A DNA stretch of 64,000 nucleotides from positions 1 to 64,000 of the forward strand of contig JAEUBA010000110.1 in the NCBI GenBank assembly GCA_018257865.1, written 5' to 3'. A program made the translations under genes and the position numbers. Below, piece after piece: positions 35,515 through 47,399 of the stretch. Every line of letters begins with the position of its first letter. The first letter of the stretch is position 1. The notes below the pieces were generated by a model. It was given only the letters and a program-made list of their open reading frames with translations. It had not been told where the DNA came from and searched no databases. The stretch comes from Stereocaulon alpinum (Eukaryota; Ascomycota; Lecanoromycetes; Lecanorales; Stereocaulaceae).

Positions 35515-38500
35515 CCCTGCCTAAAAATACTGCAGTATAACATATAGAGGAAGAAGGATACAGTGATAGCACCACTTCTTAAAAACGAAGATATAAAAGA
35601 CATAGACGTGTTAGCGATTCAAGAGCCGGCACGCAACCTGATAAACAGAACCTCGTATAATACGAGTATAAGTAGGTTTTACCTAGCCTACGGGGGAGAC
35701 CTGGAGGCTAGAACGTACTTCTACGTAAATAAAAGGATAGATCCTGACGACTGGGGGGTAGAGTACCGGGAGGGCGACTTATACTTATTATAGATCCAGA
35801 CTAAGAGAACCCGAAATAACGCTGACGCTGAGGACGAAAACACCGAGGAGCTGATAGTAGAGAGGGTGTGGGTATATAACGTCTACAACCCTTCGCCGGT
35901 GAGCTATACATCAGTGGACAGCCCTACGACTATCCTAAGGCTAAAGGAGGCCTTAGAAAGCGAAGGCGAACACATTATAGTAGGGGATTTCAACCTACAC
36001 CACCCCCAATAGAACAACCTAGGACGAGCTATATACTATACGATAGCAGATAGGCTGCTGGAAGTAGTAGGAGAGAAGGGGATAGTCCTTAGACTACCGG
36101 AGAAGTCGGTCATATGGCAAAGCAGGGGCTTAGAGAGCGCTATCGACCTTATATTCCTAACCGAAGGCGCGCATAATGCGATGGCGAAGTGCGGAGTAAG
36201 AGAAGACCTCGATATGGGGTCGGATCATATGCCAATCGTAACGGAGCTAGAATAGACCTGGAGCGAGCGCCGGGTGCACCAGAAGAGAGCCTAGAAAAGG
36301 ATAGAGACAGAGGCGACCGGCGAGGAGATCCGGAAACACGTAAGGATCCTAAATAGGGTTATAGGCAGATACTCATTAGACTCGGAGGAAGCGATCGACC
36401 TATATATTAACAAGCTTATAGCTGCGCTGCAGGAGGTGGTAGAGAATACTATCCCATTTAAGGAACCCTACGCCGGAGCCAAACCATACTGGAACGGGGC
36501 GTGCACGAGAGTTACTGAGGCGTCACGGGTAGCGCTTAAGGCCTACCGCTATAGCAGAAATACACAGACTGAGGAGGCTCTCCGCCAGACTAAAAGGAAA
36601 AAGGTTACCATCCTACGAAAGACTAGGACGATAGCTTTCTGAGAGGGGGTCCATAGAGTATCACTAAGGCTAGGAGGAGTATAGTAACTCGCTAAGTAGG
36701 GAAGGGAGAGGAGTATACGCCCTAAAGAGCTACCACAATTCCCAGCTATCAAAGACGGGAACGGGAATAAAGCGATAGACTTTAAAGGGAAGGTAGAGGC
36801 CTTAAGGAGGGTCCTCTTCCCGCCCCCACCCCTAGCAGACCTAACGGATGTTAAGGGGGCTAATTACCTAAAGCCCATTACAATAGACAGCGAGATTACC
36901 GCAAAGGAGGTAAGGGACGCGATCTGGCACCCAGCAGCGGATAAGGCCCTAGGGATTTCAGGGATCCCAAATAGGTTCCTAAGAGCGGTGTATACGGAAA
37001 TAGGGGAGACCTTTCAAAGGGTATTTTAAGCGTGCCTAGATCGTAGATACCACCTAAAGAAGTTCCGCGAAGCGAATACAGTGATACTAAAGAAGCCGAA
37101 GAAGACTAATTACTCCGAGCCTAAGGCCTATCGACCTATCGCACTACTAGACACACTCGGGAAAGCATTAGAGACAGTGATAACAAAACGACTCAGCGGA
37201 ACAGCCGAAGCAAATCACCTACTCCCAGAACACCAGATAGGAGGTAGGAAGAGACGTTTAGTAGAAACAGCCCTAGAGACTATTACAGACTCAATCCATA
37301 CAATATAGAACTAAGGTAAGGATAACGTAGCGAGTTTACTATCACTAGATATAGCAGGAGTATTCGATAATATATCCCATAAAAGGCTACTCCATAACTT
37401 AAGGATGAAAGGAATCCCTAAGGGGATTATCCGGTAGACTGCGAGCTTCCTTAAGGACAGAGCGATATCGATAACCCTAGGGGGCAGGACCAGTCCAGTT
37501 AAGGCGGTAGAAACGGGGATCCCGTAAGGATCACTAATATCACCAATCCTATTCCTCTTCTTTAATGCGCCACTAATTGAAGTATACTCAAAGGCAAAGA
37601 TCCCAGTACAGGTGGGAGGATTCGTAGATGACGTGCACCTGCTGGTATACAGCAAGATAACGGAAACGAACTATAGGTGGCTAGAACAGGCCCACAAGCT
37701 CTGCCAAACGTAGGCGAAAACACACGGGGCGACGTTCGCGCCCCAGAAGTACGAACTAGTGCATCTGTCGCACGCCCCCAAAAGGTTTAATATAAAGGAG
37801 ACGGTACAATTTAGTAACGCAGAGGTTGAGCCGGAAGCGAGTATTAGGGTCCTAGGGCTACACATCAACACCAAACTCCGCTAGGGCCCATATATAGCGC
37901 AGGTGAAGGCAAAGGCCGCCACTCAAGCCCAGGCGATCAAGTGCCTAGCAGGATCAACTTAGGGAGCTACGTTTGAGAAGTGCAGGAAGGTATATAGTAT
38001 AGCGGTAAGGCCTATACTTACATTCGCCGCTCCGATATAGCATACCCCCACCGGGGGGCGGGGAGCCGTAGAAAAGCACGTTAAGACGCTCGCGATAATA
38101 CAGAACGACTGCCTACGGACAGTACTCAGAGCATATAAGGCAACACCGGTCCAAGTCCTAGAAGCGGAAGCAGTTATTATACCTATCCAAACCCATCTAG
38201 ACGCCCTAGTTATGAGACACCAGGCACTAAGGGGAGTACACCCCTTAACAATCGAAGGCAACCGCTTAATCCGTAGGAGACTGCGGGGAAGGAGAGGAAG
38301 GGCGCGCCCAACACGCCTAACCCTATTACTAGAAAAGGAAGAATAGGCCCTGCAGGAGCTTGAGGCGAAGGATTGGGATCAAGCGGTAACGGCGATAAGG
38401 AGGAAGGTACATTAGTATAACCCAAAAACGGATATCAAGGAGTATCAAGACGTAGGCGTCCTAGCTAAGAAGATACGAGGCTAGGTAACGGCGAAGTGGA

Positions 38501-39033
38501 TTAAGCGGTAGGAGGTATATAAGGATACTATCCCTAAGTACTCTCGCACACCCGCACAGAATAAACCGTTGTTCGGAGAAAGGTATAACTACCACCTAAA
38601 GCTTAAGAAGGCAGAAAGCTCGATAGCAGTCCAACTCCGAAGTAGGAAGAATAGGTTTAACTACTTCCTTTATAAGGCGAGGGTGCTAGGGGTCCGCAGT
38701 ACCCGCTGCAGTTATAGATAGAGGAATCAGGATACGAAGTATATTCTCCTACACTACCCAGAGCTTAGCGACACTCGAAGGGAGCTTATTAAAGAGGCAG
38801 AGACTTATAATATTAGGACTATACTAGCTGAGGTCACCAGTATAAGAGCGGCTGCGAGATAGCTGGTTAGGTCAGGATTCCTAACGCAGTATCGACTTGC
38901 TAGGGAACAGCTCTCCCAGTCTAAACTCCCTATCAGAGTAGAACCGGTAACAAAAACCCCAAAGACAAAGAAGCCTAAGCGCAAGTAGAAGCTAAAGGCG
39001 GCGGAGCTACCGGAGTGTTACAGGGCCTATTAG
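35515..39033 (+). pseudogene. LINE-B ORF2 relic: APE endonuclease and reverse transcriptase
   Basis: About 1,170 codons. It begins LKILQYNI*RKKDTVIAPLL, typical of fungal LINE ORF2. Endonuclease motifs: DVLAIQEPARN at 35,605, VGDFNLHHPQ at 35,982, SAIDLIFLTE at 36,138, and MGSDHMPI at 36,216. RT motifs: KPKKTNYSEPKAYRPIAL at 37,090, LLSLDIAGVFDNISH at 37,340, ETGIP*GSLISPILFLFFN at 37,514, and the catalytic GGFVDDVHLLVYS at 37,615 with both Asp intact. The C-terminal zinc motif at 38,700 is damaged (STRCSYR*RNQDTKYILLHY). I see no TDGS-type RNase H between RT and that motif, unlike Tad1. Its stops are nearly all TAG at former Gln/Trp. The stop is at 39,031. Confidence 0.88.
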
Positions 39034-39269
39034 GGCAACGGAGATTATCGTTACCAGTATTATAGAGCCTGGCGGCGAGGTCGGACAGGCGGAGCAGAAC
39101 GATAAGTAAGCTGATAAGCGAAAGTTTTTGGCTAGAAGGGGCGACTCTAGAAAGGTTTCTTTCGCGTCTAGAGGGCCTTTAACCCCCCTAGATTTCCTAA
39201 TAATGTAAGAGAACACCCTCATTAGTATATATAGATACTAGAATAGGCGTATAAATCAATCAATCAATC

Positions 39270-42194
39270 TTAATTAGCTCTTTTAGTTTATCTATCGGTT
39301 TCTAGGTAGAACGCTATAGATAGCTTTACCTTAATTCGTAATCGCTTATATAAGGCCTTCTATACTAATAAGACGAACTATAGGCCTCAGTCTAATACTA
39401 TTAAATTAGGTAGACTATAGATACGGAAGACGTAGTTAAGTAAGATATCTACTATAACCTCTATAGAGGTTCCTTCGTTAATAGCTATATATAGGACGTA
39501 GTACTATTCCTTAGTAAGGCGGTCTACTAGTATATAAATAGCGTTGCAATTATTAGATATTAGGAGATTAGTAATAAAGTCTATTAAGATATCCTACTAA
39601 TACTATTTTAGAGTCGGTAGGGGTTATAGGAGTCTATTATACTAATCTCTTAATACCTTACTTCTTTAATATATATAGTAGTTACGGATATAGCGTACTA
39701 CTTCCTCTTTTATACCTAGCTAGTAGAATTAACGCTTTAGAATCTCTAGTATATAGTCTCTTTTTAGGTAACTACTAACGGGGAGATTATAGCTTTCCTT
39801 TATAAGTTTAATATAAAGCTTTAGTAAGGCGGGGACCTAAAGGCGTTTTTTATAGAAGAGGGTATAATAGCGTTAGGAGTAGTACCTTAGGTTAATACCC
39901 TTAAAGATCTAAGTAGGATTCTTCTTAATAGCCTCTTATACCTATATATAGTCCTTATTATCCTAATTTACTAATATAATTTTAGTATAGAGAGGTAGGT
40001 CCTTATCTATTAGTATATTAATTTACTCTTCTATAGGCTTACCCCCCTCCTCAGCTTTCTAGTCTACTAAGAAAGTTAGATTATAACTTTAGAAATACTT
40101 AGATAATAGTAGTATATAATACTAGTACTTTAAATATAAGTTATCCTTATCCGTAGGTACTAAGTTAGGTAACTTAGTTAGGGTATCTACTTTCCTATTT
40201 AACTTCCTAATATAGTATATAATCTTAAAGTTATAGTCTACTAACTTCTTAGCCTATCTAGCTTAACGGCGTATTAGCTCCTTTATCTATATAAAGTACT
40301 CTAAGCTTTTATAATTAGTAAAGATCTAAATTAGAATATTAGTTAACTTAAGTTTAGGACGCTAGTACTCTAAGTAATAAACTATTACTAGTAGTTCCTT
40401 ATTATAGATCTCGTAGTTATACTCTACTAGTAATAGGTTCTTACTATAGAATACTATAGAGTATAATAATCTATCGTCGTCTACTTATAATAAGACTCTA
40501 CTATTTATATAGTTAGATAAGTCCGTCTCTAGTATAGCTAGTTAAGATTGTTTATAATACTATAGTACTAAGGTACTAGTTACTAGATCCTTTATTTCTT
40601 TAAAAGCCGACTAATAGGCTTTAGACTAATAGAAAGGATAGTCTTTTTTTATAAGAGCTACTAGTAGCTTTACTATTTTAGAGGAATCCTTAATAAATTA
40701 ATAGTAGAAGTTATAGAAACTAATAAGGGCTTATACCTCTTTTAGATAGGTAGGGGCCTTTTAGTTAGTAACTACCTTAACCTTATTAAGGTCTATCCTT
40801 AGTCCGCTAGTAGATACTATTAGTCCTAAAAACTTCGTTTCTTATATATAGAACTCGTATTTATTAACATCTACTTAAAGGCCTATATCGCGTAGTTATA
40901 TAAGGACCTTTCTAATATATTCTTAATACTCCTTCTTAATTTTACTATAGATTAGGATATTATCTAAGTAAGCTTAGTAGAAGTTATTAAGGTATTTAAA
41001 TAAGGTATCGTTTATATATTACTAGTAGGAGGTAGGACCTCCGGTTAGTCTAAAAGGTAGTATATAGTACTTAAAGGCTCTAAAAGAAGTAGTAAAGGTA
41101 GTATAGTCTTTACTATTAGGATATATTCTAAGCTTATTAAATATAGTAATAATATTAAGCTTAGTAAGGTATTTATAACCTACTATATAAGCTAATACTT
41201 CTTTAATTAAGGGTATTAGATAGCGGTTTCGAATTATTATTATATTAAGTCTATAGTAGTCTATATAGAATCTTAAGCTACTATCCTTCTTCTATATAAA
41301 TAGTATAGGGGACGTATATAGTATAGTACTTAGTAAGATAAACCCCTTTTTAAGGTTCTCTTTAAGGTATTCCTTTACCTTTTATAACTTAAAGCCTAAT
41401 ATTAGGTATAGTCGACTCTACGGCGGCTTTTTACCTAGCTCTAGTTCGATCTTATAGTTATATAGCCTATATAGGAGGAGCTCCTTCGCCTTATCTTTAT
41501 CGAAGATATTAATTAAGTTATAGTACTCCTTTAGGAGCTTCTTTTTAATATCTTCCTTAATATAGATAGTAGTCTTATATATTACTTCCGTAGGGACGTC
41601 TTTTCTTAGTTTACGTTCTATTCTAGTAAGGGTTATAGAGAAGTACTAAACTTACTACTTCTTTAGATTCTAAGCTAGTAGGTAGAAGGCTGCTATACTA
41701 ATTTAACTAATATCTAACGCCTTATTTTCTTTAGGCGGCGGAGAGGTAGTATAAAGGGTACTAACCTTTTTTAGGGGTTTTACTATAGCGATCTTACTTA
41801 GCTTTACCGGCTTAGATATAGTTAATTTCGCTTTAACTCCTAGACTAGAGGTAGGCGGCTTAGGCGTAGGTATACTAGTATAGTTATAACGCCTTAGTAC
41901 GAAGATAATATAATTATCTATTATATCTAGTAGGACCTTATACTTATTTATCTATAGCTTACTAAGGATAATATATTAATTACCTAAGTTAGTAATAAGT
42001 ATAGGTACGACAGACTCTATATAATCGTTAACTTATATAAAAGGATAGATTATATAGGTAATAGGCTTCCTTTTTATCTTACTATTATATCCGTAAAGGT
42101 ATTAGGGTTTAAAAAGGGGAATAGGGATAATATTAAGGGTCTTAGAAAGGATTTATACTTTTTTTTTATTAATAAATAAGTATATAGTAGTACT
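39270..42194 (-). pseudogene. gypsy-3 pol relic (RT, RNase H, integrase core)
   Basis: Minus-strand order: RT at about 41,460-40,880 (IDYYRLNIIIIRNRYLIPLI; LTKLNIITIFNKLRIYPN; catalytic AYLDNILIYSKIKKEY at 40,925-40,980, second Asp lost), RNase H at about 40,600-40,250, and integrase at 39,850-39,300. The 5' end is cut by retroposon copy 3 at 42,194 and the 3' end by LINE-B at 39,269. Closely parallel to gypsy-2 pol but clearly a different family. Confidence 0.8.
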
Positions 42195-43385
42195 TGATTG
42201 ATTGATTGGTTTATACGCCTATTCTAGTATCTATATATACTAATAAGGGTGTTCTATTACATTATTTGTGAAACCAGTAGATGGTATACGTAGTGTACCT
42301 TTCCTAGCCGCAAGAGAAACCATAGCATAGTGCCTGGATAAAAACTCCCGCTTATCCTTAACGATGTAATTACTTTTAGTCTAGGGATCACACCCTAGGC
42401 CTCCTTAACACCGGTAACTCTTAACTGTATTCTTCAATATTATACCGAGCGCTCTATAACATTATTTCTAATACTAACTATAACACACGCCCTTCGTACT
42501 ATACTCAGCTCTTAAGGACCCTGCTGTATTCTTCTATATCCTTCAACTTTATTGTGGCGCTGAGCGCCCTATGACTTTCTTTAACCTTTGCTGTGTTGAT
42601 ACGGGGGGGGGGGAGGAGGGGGTGTATAGCCGTCCCGTAAGGGTTCGAGTTATTAGCGCTGATTAGTAGTATTTATTAGTGTCCGTAGTAGTACCGGATT
42701 TGGCTGTTCGGTAGTTTGCTGGTTGAGGATACGAGAAAGGGGGGAAGCCATATACACCGCCTAGGAGGCCTATACTCGTATGAAGAATCGGATAGCATAA
42801 TATCCCGCCAGTCGTATTAGATAGTACTTACTTCTATCCTTATACACTTTGCTTTAGGGGGGAGCCAACCCTTCAGCTTGCAATTATAGTCATACAGCGC
42901 CGCTTACACCAAAGGCTCGCCTAGCCACTTAGATAGGGGCCGTCCTTTTCCAAAATACGCCTTCTAATTCATAACCTAGTATATCCTTCTCTTAGTCCTG
43001 TATACCCACAACCCCAGCCTTCCCTTAGGATAGACTGCGCGTCAGTCTTAACCGGTGGATACGCATCGAGCGCACGTAGATATTAGATTTTTCGAATTAA
43101 CGGCTGGGCAGGTGTTGCCTATGCTCTTCACTCGTCGGGCTGAGATACTGCACCCGATACCAATTCTTGCTATCTAGTCTCGATCGTAGGGGAGGTATAA
43201 TAGTCGTAGTGGAGTTAGGGTAGGTGTTATCGCGTTGCCCGAAAAACTCTGCACAGAGTTCTCAGCAACCACGCGACGTCTCAACATCGTTTAACCTACA
43301 ATATATTAGGGGAGACATCTCAGCTCTGAATAGGTATTCAGGTTCGTAGCCAGCACCGCGTATAGGTGTGTCTCCATCGCTGGCC
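42195..43385 (-). mobile_element. Non-coding LINE-tailed retroposon, copy 3
   Basis: Minus-strand copy (1,191 bp) starting GGCCAGCGATGGAGACACACC, inserted in gypsy-3 between pol and gag. Perfect 13-bp duplication ATATAGTAGTACT at 42,182-42,194 and 43,386-43,398; tail (TTGA)n at 42,195-42,210. Lightly mutated. A G11 run lies at 42,603-42,613, where copy 1 has C10. Confidence 0.9.
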
Positions 43386-45192
43386 ATATAGTAGTACTAG
43401 TATTAGTAAGAGCTTTTAATTTATATTCCTTATCCTAAGTTATTAAGGTAATAGGATATATAAATAAACGCCTACTAAAGGGATTATAGAATTCTATAGA
43501 TAATAAGAATAGTAGGTCCTTAGGGGTAACTTCCCTAAGGATAGCTAGTTTTTTAAATCTAATAACTCCTTAACTTCTTTAGTCTCTCTAATATCCTTAT
43601 CTTTACTACTAATTTCTTATACTATCTCGCAGAGATACTTTAGGTATTTAGTAGTAAAGTAGTCTTCCTTATTATAATAGAAATACTTTAGCTTATCCTT
43701 TAATATAGGACGCTCCTCCTTATAATATTCCTCTTTATAAGTATTAGATAGGGAGCGGGTAGTTATACCTCTAAAGGTAACTTAGTAGCTTATATAAGGG
43801 ATTAGAGTAAATAAAGGGGCTTACTAGCTACTTATCTTAAGGATACTATAAGAGTTAGTATTTATATAAGGCTTTATAGTAGCTTCTTTAGCTCTAATAT
43901 TATATATCTCTTAGTTAGAGACTATAAGAAACTCGTCTAAAGTAGTATAGTCCTTATTTATCTTATATTTCTTAGTATAGATATCCCTTTTTAGGGCGGG
44001 GAAGATTTTCTTATATAGATTCTTAAACTAGCGCTTAATATTAATTTTCCTAGTAGTTATAAGTTAAATAAATTTAATCGAGAAATTATCATAAGTTATT
44101 AACCCTATTTTAAGCTTATAATATATAAGGCGGGTAGATTAAATATAGTTATAATTAAAAAAACGCTAGTCTAAGGCCTTTAAGATATTAGAGGTATTCT
44201 TAGTAGGGCTTATATAATTAGGGTTTATATATTAAAGGATTAAGGTCTAAACTTTACTAGAGGAGTACTTAAAGTAAGTAGAGAATTACTTCGCTCCTTT
44301 CTAAAAGTTAGTAAAGTATTCCTTAATAAATAGCTTTATTACTATCTTCTATAAATTATACTCTACCTTACCCTTATAGTTACTAAAATAATTATAGGGA
44401 TATTTAATTTTAGATAGGTTAATAGGGGAGCTACTAAGGGTAGGCTTAGAAAGGTAGTAATCTATTAATAGCTAGAGGTTAGCGGTAAGGGATCTCTACT
44501 AATATTAGGGATTAGGAGGCTAGAGGGTATTTACTATAAAGGCTACTACTACGGCGGCTTAGATAGTAGCTATTATAAAGGCCGTTTAGGCCTTAGTAAA
44601 GGCTAGTATATTACCTATATTAGTAGTTAGAGGACGGGGTATAGAGACTATATTTTCGGTAGCTTCTTTAGAGCTTAAGTCCTTTATATCCTCTAGCTTA
44701 GGAGTTTTAATTAAGGGTAGAGAGTCGTTAGGATTTAAAGGAGAGGGTATAGGTACTAAGGATTAACTCCTAGATAAAAATCCTAAACGGTTAGGAGGTA
44801 CGCTTTAGCGTATACTCTTATAAGGTAGTATATAAGTTATAGGAGGTATTAGGGTAGATAGGTAGGTAGAGGAATAAAGACTAAGGTACTTAGTATTTAG
44901 GTAGATAGGATTAGAATTATATTATTAGGTATAATTTAGGTTTATAGAAATTTTCTTTAATACCTACTAGTATTAGTAATATTATAGTAGTAGGCTGTAG
45001 CCTCTTTAGCTTTAAAGTACCGTCCTACGGATTCGTCTACTAGTAACTACTTCTTATAGTCTTTACCTCTAGCGGGTAGTTTAGTTTCTTCTACTACCTT
45101 AGTAGGGTCGAATACTAAGGTAGTTTATACTATTTATTTAACCTCGCTGATATACTTACGAGGGCAGGGGTAAGTTAGGAGATATATTCTAA
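43386..45192 (-). pseudogene. gypsy-3 gag relic with zinc knuckle
   Basis: Near 43,640-43,710 the reverse complement reads KYFYYNKEDYFTTKYLK, matching a CCHC knuckle C-x2-C-x4-H-x4-C with Cys and His changed to Tyr. The upstream (higher-coordinate) part is gag-like and Lys/Glu-rich. Starts and stops cannot be fixed. Confidence 0.6.
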
Positions 45193-45435
45193 TATTAGGG
45201 GCTAGCCTAAAGCGAGTCGATAGGGGTATTAATTAACTAGGAGAATATATCTAAGAAAAGAAAGCTATATATATAGAGCGTATATATAATATATTAGGGA
45301 CGCAGCTCGGTAGGCGCTAAGGCTAAAGAGGCCTAGTATTAGACCTAGGCCGAATCTAGGCTAAACCTAGGTAAGGTATATAAATACTAGTAAGTAATAA
45401 AGGACTAGTAAGTAACGAAAGGCTAGCCCGTAATA
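45193..45435 (-). repeat. gypsy-3 5' LTR (243 bp)
   Basis: Differs from its partner at a few C/T or G/A positions only (for example GGGCCGGCC versus GGGCTAGCC), as RIP would leave them. Confidence 0.9.
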
Positions 45436-45628
45436 GTTAGATAGGCGGAATTAGATAATAAGTAAGCTAATAAGTAGAAGTTTTTAGCTAAAAGGGGTAA
45501 CTTTAGAAAGGTTTCTTTCGCGCTTAGAGGGCTTATAGCCCTCTAGATTTCCTAATTATATAATAGAATACCCTTATTAGTATATATAGATACTAGAATA
45601 GGCGTATAAATTAATTAATTAATTAATA

Positions 45629-46440
45629 GCTATTAATTTCGTAATATCCTCTTTTATATAGAGATATATATTCGAAATTATTATCTCCTTCTATCTATAA
45701 TAAGGGGATCGAGTTCTTAGAATCCTTACTTCGTAGTTTACTTATTCCTCTATTAGAGGGGTAATCTAGGTTTTTTATAAGTTTTAATCTTCTTTCTCTT
45801 AATCCTAATCTTCTAGGTCCTACCCTTTACTATAATCCTTAAATTCTAATTCTTAAATTTATTAAGTAACTACTACTTTAGCTTACTTCTAGACTACTAG
45901 TAAATTATTAAACTCTAAGTTACCCTATACTAGATCCTTTTAATAAGAGTCTTATATTAACTACTTTATTATTATTATATTTTTTATTCTATAGTTCTTC
46001 GCTATATAGTTTAGCTTACTATATATATAATATATTAATACCTTACCCTTATTTCTTTACTACTTACCCTTCTTTCTAAATAGGGTAGATTTAATCGCGT
46101 CGATTTCTATAGGTATATATCTATAGGAATCCGGTTTAGTATATCTCTTAAAGGCTTTAAAAAATCTACTATCTCTTAAGTAACCTATTTAATATTAGGT
46201 TTAGTTATACTTCTTTTCTATTTCTTAATTAAATAATATATTATCTAGTCGAATAGACTATTTAATAAGGTTTAATATTATTTTAATAGTTACTCTAGTT
46301 CTTATTAGTTTATTTTTAACCTTATCTTTTAGGCTATTTCTAAATATTATTATAAGAGTATTATTATCCTATCTAGTTACTATTATATATCTCTAAAATA
46401 TTATTATATAATCGGCTACCTATTATTATTATATAAGATA
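45629..46440. other. Unassigned RIPped sequence, left flank of LINE-C
   Basis: Extremely AT-rich sequence between the LINE-A tail and LINE-C. Together with 62,205-63,063 it forms one older locus split by LINE-C (duplication TTATATAAGATA at 46,429-46,440 and 62,205-62,216). No motif recognised; a plus-strand frame in the right half is fairly open but matches nothing I know. Confidence 0.45.
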
Positions 46441-47399
46441 GTAGGGGTATTCGATAACGTATTATACGATAGGCTACTCTATAACCTAAGGATAAAAGGA
46501 ATCCCTAAGGGGATTACCTAGTAGACTACGAGCTTCCTTAAGGATAGAGCGATATTAATAACTCTAGGAGGTAAAACTAGTTTAGTTAAGGCGGTAGAGA
46601 TAGGGATCCTATAAGAATTACTAATATTACTAATTTTATTCCTCTTCTTTAATACGCTACTAATTAAAGTATACTTAAAGACGAAGATTCTAGTATAAAT
46701 AGGAGGATTCGTAGATAATATATACCTATTAATATATAGTAAATTAACGGAAACGAATTATAGATAGCTAGAATAGGCCTATAAGCTCTACTTAGTATAG
46801 ACGAGGATATATAGGGTAATATTTATACCTTAAAAATACGAACTAGTATATTAATCGCGCACTCCTAAAAGGTTTAATATAAAGGAGACGGTATAATTTA
46901 GTAATATAGAGGTTATACTAAAGGTAAGTATTAAGGTTCTTAGATTATATATTAATACTAAACTCCGCTAAGGCCCTTATATAGTATAGGTAAAGATAAA
47001 GGCTATTACTTAGGCCTAAGCGATTAAGTACTTAGCTAAGTTAACTTAAAAGGCTATATTTAAGAAGTATAAGATAGTATATAGTATAGTAGTAAAGCTT
47101 ATACTTATATTCGCCGCCCTAATTTAGTATACCCCTACTAGAGAACTAAGAGTAGTAGAGAAGTATATTAAGATACTTATAATAATATAGAATAACTACC
47201 TATAGATAGTACTTAGAGTATATAAAGTAATACTAATTTAAGTCTTAAAGGCGGAGGTAGTTATCCCTTCTATTTAAACCTAGCTAAATACCCTAATTAT
47301 AAGGTACTAAGTACTAAGGGGGGTTTACCCCTTAATAATCGAAGGTAACTATATAATCTATAGGAGACTATAGAGAAAGAGAGGAAGGACGCGCCTAAT
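46441..47399 (+). mobile_element. LINE-C, first half (5'-truncated LINE)
   Basis: Begins GTAGGGGTATTCGATAAC inside the RT (equal to 37,352 of LINE-B), right after the 12-bp duplication TTATATAAGATA. Carries relics of NISHKRLLHNLR, GGFVDNIYLLIYS (46,705) and the RVL-L-INTKLR block. Interrupted at 47,399 by gypsy-5; the second half is at 61,247-62,204. Confidence 0.9.

Larger units (their letters stand above)
33868..39269 (+). mobile_element. LINE-B: full-length Tad-like LINE, 5.4 kb, lightly RIPped
   Basis: It runs from GATAGCGACGACAACGAG to a (CAAT)n tail (39,256-39,269). Inserted in gypsy-3 pol. The flanks both contain CTTAATTAGCT and TTTATCT (33,841-33,867 and 39,269-39,293), an imperfect duplication of about 24-27 bp. 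It has an ORF1 with three zinc knuckles and an ORF2 with APE endonuclease and RT, followed by a Cys/His motif. Many CAG, TGG and TGC codons survive, so this is the best template in the window for the ancestral LINE; still, dozens of stops remain. Confidence 0.9.
32764..45435 (-). mobile_element. gypsy-3: Gypsy chromovirus nested in LINE-A
   Basis: Two 243-bp LTRs (32,764-33,006 and 45,193-45,435) and the 5-bp duplication GTTAG (32,759-32,763 and 45,436-45,440) define it exactly; LINE-A resumes at 45,436. The own sequence is about 6.1 kb (33,007-33,867, 39,270-42,194 and 43,386-45,192), minus strand. It was later invaded by LINE-B and by retroposon copy 3. An 11-12 bp C run at 33,009-33,020 is its polypurine tract on the other strand. 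Confidence 0.92.
25621..45628 (+). mobile_element. LINE-A: full-length Tad-like LINE with three nested insertions
   Basis: It begins ATAGCGACGACGACGAG, the same 5' end as LINE-B (33,868) and LINE-D (63,064), and ends with a RIPped tail (TAAT)n at 45,610-45,628. LINE sequence is present at 25,621-29,540, 30,263-30,866, 32,072-32,763 and 45,441-45,628. The gaps are LINE-F, retroposon copy 2 and gypsy-3, each flanked by duplicated LINE sequence. Heavily RIPped. I see no convincing TSD for LINE-A itself: the left flank is a truncated LTR and the right flank unassigned. Confidence 0.88.
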
